A DNA stretch of 64,000 bases from Saccopteryx bilineata (Eukaryota > Chordata > Mammalia > Chiroptera > Emballonuridae): positions 30,207,464 through 30,271,463 of the forward strand of contig NC_089495.1 in NCBI RefSeq assembly GCF_036850765.1, given 5' to 3'. The notes below the pieces were generated by a model. It was not told where the DNA came from. It did not search any database and saw nothing but the letters and a program-made list of their open reading frames with translations. Below, piece after piece: positions 56,403 through 64,000 of the stretch; position 1 is the stretch's first letter, and every line of letters begins with the position of its first letter. Made by a program: the position numbers and the translations under genes.

Positions 56403-56535
56403 TGGGGGAAAGAGTGGGCAGTGAGTACTATTAGCAATGAGTGGGTAGAGGCCAGGGATGCGGTTAGACATCCTATAATGCACAGGACAGCCCCTCTACA
56501 ACAAAAACATTTCCAGCCCAAAATGTTGGGAGTAT
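56266..56535. mobile_element. MER20-like hAT element with an internal GT expansion
   Basis: Starts 'gacagtggttctcaaaccaa', then 'gggacatttggccatgtctg', 'tagacatttttggttgtgac', later 'gggtagaggccagggatgcg' and 'aatgcacaggacagcccctc'. This is an ancient hAT-Charlie family (MER20 type; name not certain). A (GT)n microsatellite at 56371-56402 has grown inside it. Confidence 0.7.
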
Positions 56536-57139
56536 GAAGAGGTATCTGGCTTTACATTCTAACTTTCTACTTGGAAAATCATGGGTAAAGGCAGGGGGGT
56601 TGGAAGTCTATACCAACAAATTCCTGACTTTCTGGAAACACGGAGAGCTAATAAGATCTATGGAACTTGTATGACAACCTTGGTGTGATCAGACTGTTTC
56701 AAGAGTCTCCTAAAATCTGGGCGAGGACGGGGCTCCCACCACTACCTTCTAGTGGCGCTTACGGGTCAGAAGTCCATGTGTGTGTAGACACTGCCCTCTA
56801 GGGGAAGAAATGCATGGAGCTGCTCACCATGGGTGTAGGTTTCAAGACAGTCCTGTAAACCCTCAAGGCCCCCTTTTCATTCCAGAGGTATATAACCCTA
56901 ATTTCATTGTCTCTGAGACTGAGTTCAGGTCCCAGTTTACCACGTGCTCACACTGACAAACCTCCAAACCTTTCTTAGCACCCGTCGAGCCCTTTGCACG
57001 TCACAGGTTGTGAGCATGAACAAGCAGGAACTGTGTAAGGGTGGACCAGCATAACATCAGTAAACGCACGTTGCTATAGTACCTCCAGAATGATAAGATT
57101 GGCGATATTTAATTATAAATAAATAGTTAGTGAAGCCTG
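56536..57139. other. Unique sequence
   Basis: Nothing recognisable apart from ordinary mixed sequence. Confidence 0.4.
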
Positions 57140-57400
57140 TCATGTGCAATGTTCTCCTGTAAGGGCTGAGTATATAAAGTAGATATGACAAAACCCATGG
57201 TGTGTGTGTGTGGGGGGGCAATATAAAAACAATCAACAAATAAGATGTAATGTAATTACAGACAGTGGCAATTGCTATGAAGAAAAGCAACTGGGACAAC
57301 GGATAGAGAATGACTGAGTGGGGAGGTGGAGCCCTCTTCAGTTAGTCAGGGTGGTCAGGAAAGACCTTTCTATGCCTGTGAGTCCAGGAAGGAAGTGACT
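57140..57400 (-). mobile_element. L2 fragment, antisense
   Basis: Has 'gacagtggcaattgctatga', 'gtggtcaggaaagacctttc' and 'gtccaggaaggaagtgactt', typical of antisense L2 3' sequence; a TG/G tract at 57199-57217. Confidence 0.6.
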
Positions 57401-58549
57401 TAATGAACAGAACTACCCTTGGACCAAGGTAATAAAGGCCTCTGTCCTGGCCCCAGTGTGAGAAGACCCTGCACATCCTCATTATTTAACATTCCCTGGG
57501 CTTCAGAGAATACTTTTCCACCTCTGCATCCAAGTGAGAATTAGCCTGGAGAGAATGAGCATGGCACAGTGCTCAGGTGAGAGAAAGGACAGATGAATTT
57601 GGGAAGCCCTTCTCGGATAGCATCAATGCAACAGAGAAGTGCAGGAAAAATTGTTTCCCAGAATTCTGGGCATCCATTTTTGTTGTTGTTGCTTTTCTTC
57701 TTTGTGTTTGGAGATGCTCATGGATTAAAGTGGCATTTGCAACATTTGCACATGGTATGTGAGGAACATTCACTCTTAAATAATTCATATTTCTCTTAAA
57801 TTTGTATGCATGTCTATCTAGATGTAAGATGCTCAAAGCATACCAATTTTTTACTTTGATCATATGCACTGAACACTAATATTGAGAATCATTTTGTTAA
57901 TAAGAATATTTAATATAACTTAGATAAAATTTCCAAAAAAGTTCTTTATCTTTATTTAAATAATTCTAAGTTAAAATATTCATATTCACTAATTATAATA
58001 TGCACTTATTTAATTTTAAGTAATTCTAATCTTTTGAGAAAAATAATTTTTTGAAAGCACATATGAAAACACTTTAGGTTTTTATTACATATATTTACTT
58101 TCAGTTATGTTTTTAATGATAATATATTTAAATTTTGTATACTTGAAGACAATTACGTTTTAAAGATCTTGTATATCATTCATCTCAATAGAACAGTTAT
58201 TTGAAAATGATTATTTTCCTGGTTTCACTTAAGCGAAAACCAAAGATAAATTTTGAGAAATAAGCATATAAATTATGAATAATGTCTGTGTCTGTTACTC
58301 ATTTAAATATTGCCAACCAACAGAACACTCCAATATGCACAATAATAATTAAATTCAATTGTTCTTTTTATTTCACAAACTTACAGTCACACAGATTTTT
58401 CGGCTCTGTCATTGTGAAGACATTTGTCATGGTAAGAGAATAGAATATACCTTATAACAGTTGTTAGTGGTCTGTGGGCTTCCATGTGTCTGGGCTGTTC
58501 TGATATTAGGGCTGGGCCTGTGTATGAAGATCTGGAGGAAGAAGCAATA
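57401..58549. other. Unique sequence, very AT-rich from 57780 to 58390
   Basis: About 600 bases of AT-rich DNA with repeated TTTAAATT/AATATT motifs. No gene or repeat family recognised. A 144-codon minus frame (58387-58821) overlaps L2 debris to its right. Confidence 0.35.
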
Positions 58550-58740
58550 GGACATTCAAATGTCCTGAAACAGCAAATGCTTGGCACGTTGAAGGGACAG
58601 AAAGGCCAGCGTGGCTGTAACCCGGAGGTGAGGATGGTGAGGTGGGCAGGGGCCCTGTGAGACGGGGAGCCATTTGGATCGCCCTGTACTAACAATGAGA
58701 AGCCACTGGAGGCTTTGAAGCTAGAAAACAAGGTTCTGGC
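58550..58740 (-). mobile_element. L2 fragment, antisense
   Basis: Reads 'gcaaatgcttggcacgttga', 'gaaaggccagcgtggctgta', 'aatgagaagccactggaggc', the complement of the L2 3' region. Confidence 0.65.
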
Positions 58741-58954
58741 TGTCACATAGAGAATGACATCTAAGGAAACAAGAGTAGAGGTTGGGCCCCAACTAGAAAC
58801 CTGTCGTGTTAGTTCTGGCAAGATGACGGTGATTTTGACTTGGGTTTTAGCAAGTCAAAACCCAGGGTTGCAAGAAGTGGTCAGATTGATAATCTATCTG
58901 AAGGAAGAGATGACAGGATTTACTGGGTTAAGTGTCGGAAGTGGGGAAAAGAGA

Positions 58955-59305
58955 GAATGGCCCCCAACCTTTTTGGGGCCACAGACCGGTTTAATGTCAG
59001 AAAATATTTTCACAGACCGACCGTTAGGGTGGAACAGATAAATGCACAAAATAAAATTACGCGACTGGCGTAAAAACTGTGGAATTTTTAAATATAATTG
59101 TCGAACTTACGAGACAAGGGTCAAGAGTGAGTCTTAGACGGATGTAACGGAGGGAATCTGGTCATTTTTAAAAAATAAAACATCGTTCAGACTTAAATAT
59201 AAATAAAACGAAAATAATGTAAGTTATTTATTCTTTCTCTGTGGACCGGTACCAAATGGCCCACGGACCGGTAGCGGTCCGCAGCCCGGGGGTTGGGGAC
59301 CACAG
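58955..59305. mobile_element. Non-autonomous hAT element, young
   Basis: Left end 'gaatggcccccaaccttttt' corresponds to CAGTGGTCCCCAACC. Right end 'ggttggggaccacag' (59291-59305) is its near-perfect complement. Subterminal 'gaccggttt' and 'ccggtagcggtccgcagccc' mirror each other. 351 bases, no transposase. The interior still carries many CpG sites, so it is not very old. A matching 8-bp duplication is not visible. Confidence 0.85.
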
Positions 59306-60269
59306 ATCTATAGGTCTTCGGTTTGAGCAAGTAGGATGTGGGGGAACGAAGCCTAGAAAGTGGAATGGGGACGCGGAGCGCACCCTGCCCTTGGAACAGA
59401 AGTTCCGCTTTTGTAGAAGTGTCTGCATCACTGATAATGGCTTGAGGAGAAACTAGCAAGGTAGGAGAAATTCCTTCTTTACATACCTTCTTTTACTTTT
59501 CTCTCAGCAGCTTCCAGGTGCCACCGGGCCTTACTTCCCAGGTACCTGTCAGAGCCTGCCCCGTTCAGTTGTCCATCCACTGTCCCTGCAAGGTTTTGAC
59601 AAGATATAACTGAGCTACTAAGCTCCTTCTTAACCTTGAAATTCTATCATTTTAAGGTAAAAAGGTGGGACCCAGAAGTATTTGAATTTTAGGAGAAGAC
59701 TTCCTGAAGACACAATGCCGAGGAATCAATCTGTAAGAGTAGAAGTGCTTGTGTGGCAGTCTTCCAGTTGGCCACCGACCATCCTGCTGGCACCCTTCGC
59801 CACAGTCCTGTCTCTGTCCGCACTTGGGTGCACATTCACATAGATGTCCTATTTTTAGAACTAGCAAGTTAAGTTAGATGTCATCATGTGATCAATGAGC
59901 CCACAGCTCTATGCACTCAGAATAAAATCACAGAAGATTAGAGCTTTAGGGAGCAGCTGCTCTGACTCTTTGTCGCTCTGAGAAGGAGGCTAAGCAGCTA
60001 TGTGACGATCAGTGATGTGATCACACAGTTGGCTAGTGATAGACGTGGGTCCCGAGCCCAGGTTTGGGACTTCCAGCCTAACATGCTTCCCACAAGTCAG
60101 GTCTCTGTCCCAGGAATGAAGCAATGGGTCACACAAGGTGAGAACCTGACATCAAAACAGGTCTCAGCTTTCTTCTTGCAATGAGTGCAGATTTATGTCA
60201 TTTTTTCATCTGGAGAACTTCATTAAACCTCCCAAGAGCTCAAAGCACTTTCATACATATAGTAACAAT
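59306..60269. other. Unique sequence
   Basis: No gene or clear repeat; short frames on both strands only. Confidence 0.4.
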
Positions 60270-60720
60270 GATCTTCACTACCATTCATTCAATCCATCAA
60301 CAGTTATTTGAGTGGCAAGCCTAGTGGTTTTAAGGACACAAAAAAGAATAGTCTGTGCCCTCGAGGAGCTGCCAGTGTATGTGTGCGGTGGGTGGGGTGA
60401 CGCTGGCCGTGAGGATTGCAGTGCAGCGTGCTCAGTGCTGTGATGGCAGTGTGCACAGGCTCCCGTGGCACGACTCAGGACTGGCAGGAAAGGAAGAGTG
60501 GGTAAAGCGCCTGGAGCAATTGGGCCCTGGGCTTGCTGAGGAACTACTAGCAACCAAACAGGAAAGAAAGGAGGAGTGGGAATGGCAGTTTCAGGAAAGG
60601 GGGCAGCATGTGCAAAAGCAGAGAAAGAGGCAGCATTTGGCATGTTTGAAGGACTGCAAGCAGTTGATGTCACTGGAGCAGAGGAGGACGGAGGGGGAAG
60701 TGAGAGACAAGACGGTGACA
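60270..60720 (-). mobile_element. L2 LINE, antisense
   Basis: Has 'ttcactaccattcattcaat', 'agaatagtctgtgccctcga', 'gcagcatgtgcaaaagcaga', a clear antisense L2 3' end. The 194-codon plus frame (60355-60939) and 147-codon minus frame (60278-60721) both lie on it and are not genes. Confidence 0.7.
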
Positions 60721-61149
60721 CAGGCAGAGTCGGGTAGTGTCAGCTCCATTATACTGGTGGTGAATCTACAACAGACATTAATCTGCCGCAGAGCGAGAGT
60801 GTCAGGACTTTCTGCTAGTTACTGCAGAGTCGAGAAAGGCCTACGGGCGAGCTGCATTAGAAGCACCTTTCCACCTCTCATTCCATCAACCACTCTTCCT
60901 CCAGGGCAGAAGCTTAACCAGGTGAGATCTTCAGGGTGAAAATCAAAGATGGTATTAGAAGTTTAGAAGTGGGTAGAAAAGCAGCCACAGTGCGGGTCGA
61001 GTCCTAGGAACAGAACACTTCTCTTCTCTCCCCGCAGTATCTGGAGCAGCCACCCGCTTCCGTATCTTCCTTTGCCTCACCCAGTGACCCCGTGGCCCGA
61101 GCGATGTGGGGACCCCGACCAAGACAGTCCCTGAGTTCACCCCTGAGGC
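60721..61149. other. Unique sequence
   Basis: Nothing recognised. Confidence 0.4.
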
Positions 61150-61252
61150 GGGCACAAGCTCAACAGAAGACTATAAGCCTGTTAATCACAAAGTATCTGG
61201 CACATAGGAGATGCTTAATATATCTTTGTTGTATGAATGAATGATATGAAGG
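61150..61252 (+). mobile_element. L2 or MIR 3' end, sense
   Basis: Reads 'aagtatctggcacataggag' and 'atgcttaatatatctttgtt' then 'gtatgaatgaatga', the shared 3' end of L2 and MIR families. Confidence 0.6.
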
Positions 61253-61734
61253 CATGAAGGGGAATTTTTGCCTCTTCTTTCCCCCTGAGCTTTCTCTTAT
61301 TTTCCAGACCCCAAATCTGATGGTTCAGGTTGGAGCAAGAAGGGCTGCTGAGAGCCAAAAGAGTGCCAGGTGGCTTTGGACAAGTCATCTCTTTCTGTCC
61401 TCACCGGGCCCTTGCAGTGAGTATCGCAGGTCCACGATCTCTTACCCTGAAATCCGGGATTCCAACTGTTTTCAGATTTTGGGAAGGTAATACTGCATAA
61501 TATGCTTTATTAGCCCAAAGCCCCAGTGGGCAGAGAAGCACCTTGCAAAGAAGCACATAAACCCTTTCTGCAATGAAATGTAAGAATACTCACACCAAGT
61601 AGGTCGACAGACACATAACCTCAGGTCAGTTGAGGCCAAGTCTTGGTCCCGAGTGAGTTGCGAAATGCTTCTGGTTTTCGAAATGTGGGAGTTTGGAAAT
61701 GGTGGCTAGGAGACTGTGGATCTTTGAAAGTCTC

Positions 61735-61850
61735 ACTTTTTGGATGAGGTAACTGAGGTTCAGAGAACTGAAGTAATGTTCCCACGATTACTCCACCAAG
61801 GCAGAGTTGGGGTGGGACACAGCTGCAGCCAACTCCAAAGCCCATGTTTT
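61735..61850 (-). mobile_element. MIR fragment, antisense
   Basis: Has 'tggatgaggtaactgaggtt', 'cagagaactgaagtaatgtt' and 'ggcagagttggggtgggaca' (complement of the MIR core). Confidence 0.65.
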
Positions 61851-62181
61851 TTCATTTTAAGTTAAGTTATTGCGGTGACTTCGGCTAATAAGATCTTCTA
61901 GGCTTCAAGTGTCCCTTTTTATGGTACGTGATCTGTATATTGCATTGTGTGCCCACTGCGTACTTCTGGGTTGCCGCCTTGACTGCTGCCCGGTGCGGAA
62001 GGGCACAAACGGCAGCGGTTGCTGATGCTCAGCTGCCTTGAACAGCATGGAAGACCGAGTCTGCGAAGACAGTTTTCTTTCTGGAACAGCAATATCTCCA
62101 TCTACTGGACATACCCAGGCATGCCATCCCACCCGCACAGAGAAACAAAGTTTATCCTGATAGCGAGTGTATGCTTAAGAA

Positions 62182-62491
62182 CAAGGGTCGGGGACCTATG
62201 GCTCGCGAGCCAGATGTGGCTCTTTTGATGGCTGCATCTGGCTCGCAGACAAATCTTTAATAAAAATAATAATAACGTTAAAAATATAAAACTTTCTCAT
62301 GTATTACAATCCGTTCATTTCCTACCGCTCACGTTCATGGTTGCGGGTGGCTGGAGACAATCACAGCTGTCCTCCGGGACAACACCAAATTCTTATTGGA
62401 TAATGCGTAACGTTGTATGGCTCTCACAGAATTACATTTTAAAATATGTGGCATTCATGGCTCTCTCAGCCAAAAAGTTTCCCAACCCCTG
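62182..62491. mobile_element. Non-autonomous hAT element with target duplication
   Basis: Left end CAAGGGTCGGGGACCT; right end 'aagtttcccaacccctg', whose complement begins CAGGGGTTGGGAAACTT. Flanking octamers CTTAAGAA (62174-62181) and CTTGAGGA (62492-62499) match at 6 of 8, differing by transitions, as expected for an aged 8-bp hAT duplication. Interior 'tatggctcgcgagccagatg' holds a palindromic CTCGCGAG. 310 bases, no transposase. Confidence 0.88.
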
Positions 62492-62852
62492 CTTGAGGAG
62501 GAAGGCAGAATTCTATAACTGTCCAATCATATTTCAAGAGCCACTAAGCTGTTTCTAAATTACCCAGACATAATCCATCCTTCAAAATAACAACAATAAA
62601 AACACTAATGAAACCTCTGCTTGCCAGAAATGCTCGAGTGAAAGTGCCAGTTTCACCATCCTCAGAACCTCCTGCCACCACCACGCTCACTGTCCCAGCT
62701 GCTCCCCACAGCATGCACTCCTAGCCCTGGCCACACCTGTATTGCCCATCACAGCACCTGGAACTGCCTACTGCGTTTGTTCCTTTGCTTGCTCCTCTGC
62801 AGACCCCCAGCTCCTGCCCCTTTCAGGGAACCTGGAATATAATAGGGTTTTG

Positions 62853-63206
62853 TTTTGTTTTTTTTTTAACTTTTTATTTATTTATTTATTTTTAACAGAG
62901 GCAGAGATAGACAGGGACAGACAGACAGGAAAGGAGAGAGATGAGAAGCATCAATCATCAGTTTCTCGTTGCGCATTGCGACTTCTTAGTTGTTCATTGA
63001 TTGCTTTCTCACATGTGCCTTGACCGTGGGCATTCAGCAGACCGAGTAACCCCCTGCTGGAGCTAGCGACCTTGGGTCCAAACTGGTGGGCTCTTTGCTC
63101 AAGCCAGATGAGCCCGCGCTCAAGCTGGCGACCTCGGGGTCTCGAACCTGGGTCCTTCCGCATCCCAGTCCGACGCTCTATCCACTGCGCCACCACCTGG
63201 TCAGGC
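62853..63206 (-). mobile_element. Family A SINE, antisense, well preserved
   Basis: Has 'agagagatgagaagcatcaa', 'ttgttcattgattgctttct', 'ccgagtaaccccctgctgga' and head end 'ccaccacctggtcaggc'. The perfect 15-base duplication TATAATAGGGTTTTG flanks it (62838-62852 and 63207-63221). Confidence 0.95.
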
Positions 63207-63439
63207 TATAATAGGGTTTTGCTCATTTCTGAGAGATGAAAACTTTAGAGTTTTCATTAGCTTAAAACACTCAAAAATGTGTTCTTTAATAAAATGCATG
63301 CAGGATAATCATTGTCAGGCTCCTAAATTTCAGGGTAGTTACACTTTTTAAATGATTTGAATATGAAGTCTAGAACATTTTCATTATCTCCCAAAGGAAC
63401 CCCATACCTTAACTATCAACCCTCAAATTCCTGCTACTG

Positions 63440-63626
63440 GGCCTGACCTGCGGTGGCGCAGTGGATAAAGCATCGACCTGGAATGCTGAGGTCACCAGTT
63501 CGAAACCCTGCACTTGTCTTGTCAAGGCACATATGGGAGTTGATGCTTCCTGCTCCTCCCCGCTTTCTCCCTCCCTCTCTCTCTCTCTCTCCATCCCCCA
63601 AATAAATTAAAAAAATTTTTTTTTTT
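63440..63626 (+). mobile_element. VES-like SINE, sense, well preserved
   Basis: Head 'ggcctgacctgcggtggcgc', B box 'agttcgaaacc', 'aaggcacatatgggagttga', CT-rich tail then A/T. The perfect 14-base duplication AATTCCTGCTACTG flanks it (63426-63439 and 63627-63640). Confidence 0.95.
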
Positions 63627-63725
63627 AATTCCTGCTACTGACATAACACCACTCCAGCCCCTGGCAACCAATTATATAATATGTGGTGTTTTGTGATGGC
63701 TTCTTTCACTTAATATAAAGTATTC

Positions 63726-64000
63726 GCCTGACTAGGTGGTGACGCAGTGGATAGAGCACCGGACCAGAACACAGAGGACCCAGGTTCAAAACTGCGAGGT
63801 TGTTAGCTTATGCATGGGCTTATCCGGCTTGAGTGAGGGCTTGCCAGCTTGAGAATGGGATCACCGGCTTGAGAATGGGATCATGGATATGACCCCATGG
63901 TCACTGGCTTGAGCCCAAGATCACTGGCTTAAGCGAGGGGTCATTCACTCTGCTGTGTAGCCCCCCCACTCCCGTCAAGGCACATATGAGAAAGTATCAG
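63726..64000 (+). mobile_element. Family A SINE, sense, cut by the window end
   Basis: Head 'gcctgactaggtggtgacgc', 'tggatagagcaccggaccag', repeated 'gcttgagaatgggatca' units (two in tandem at about 63849-63885), then 'gtcaaggcacatatgagaaa' at the window edge. Its 3' end and right duplication lie outside. Confidence 0.9.

Noticed and set aside
60278..60939. Frames of 194 (plus) and 147 (minus) codons
   Set aside because: Most of the stretch is antisense L2 LINE; the two frames overlap on opposite strands and no conserved domain is visible.
1..64000. A bacterial or phage-type gene cluster, or a functional viral insertion
   Set aside because: No compact coding, ribosome-binding sites or operons. 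Only ancient LTRs without genes are present. Everything is consistent with bat nuclear DNA.

Overview
This is a window of mammalian nuclear DNA, almost certainly from a bat. The best clue is the repeat content. Three families of tRNA-derived SINE recur on both strands. Family A is about 330-400 bp, with a head of the type CCTGACCAGGCGGTGGCGCA and a body of repeated 'gctcaagccagtgacc'-like motifs. Family B is about 280-400 bp, with a head of the type GCCCTGGCCGGTTGGCTCAG. Family C is a short VES-like group of about 130-200 bp. VES SINEs are a chiropteran hallmark, and families A and B match what I know of horseshoe and leaf-nosed bats (Rhinolophoidea). The species itself cannot be read from the window. 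Young-looking hAT elements and a TA-flanked mariner-like MITE also fit a bat, a group with unusually recent DNA-transposon activity.

The window is gene-poor. The only segment I would defend as protein-coding is a short exon at 1564-1752: a splice acceptor, a strong ATG context, 58 serine/threonine-rich codons in phase 0, and a consensus donor. I do not recognise the protein. About 1.2 kb downstream lies a compact CpG island (about 2990-3525), probably a promoter. Three other segments (13901-13951, 39613-39713, 52977-53062) have exon-like borders and are offered only as weak candidates.

Layout: 1-4 kb holds the exon and CpG island. 4-10 kb is packed with MIR, a MER5-type element, antisense and sense L1, and SINEs. 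10-19 kb mixes unique sequence with an MLT1 LTR split by a SINE, L1 tails, a young hAT element and microsatellites. 19-28 kb is dense in SINE, L1 and L2 and ends in the MITE. 28-34 kb and 37-42 kb are mostly unique. 42-46 kb holds a three-layer nest (hAT, MLT1, SINE). 46-49 kb is unique and the best place to look for conserved regulatory DNA. 49-52 kb holds an L2 reverse-transcriptase fossil and a remarkable double SINE insertion into one target. 54.4-54.9 kb is a 5 x 90 bp GC-rich minisatellite. 55-64 kb ends with more SINEs, two further hAT elements, a 26-nt poly-C run and a Z-DNA-type alternating tract.

No operon, CRISPR array, functional tRNA or rRNA gene, intact transposase or intact retroviral gene is visible. 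Most long open reading frames are accidents of CpG-rich or tandem-repeat DNA. I found no convincing new multi-gene system. The items worth checking are the unidentified exon and CpG island, the CpG-retaining candidate exon near 39.6 kb, the same-target SINE pairs, the minisatellite, and the young DNA transposons.
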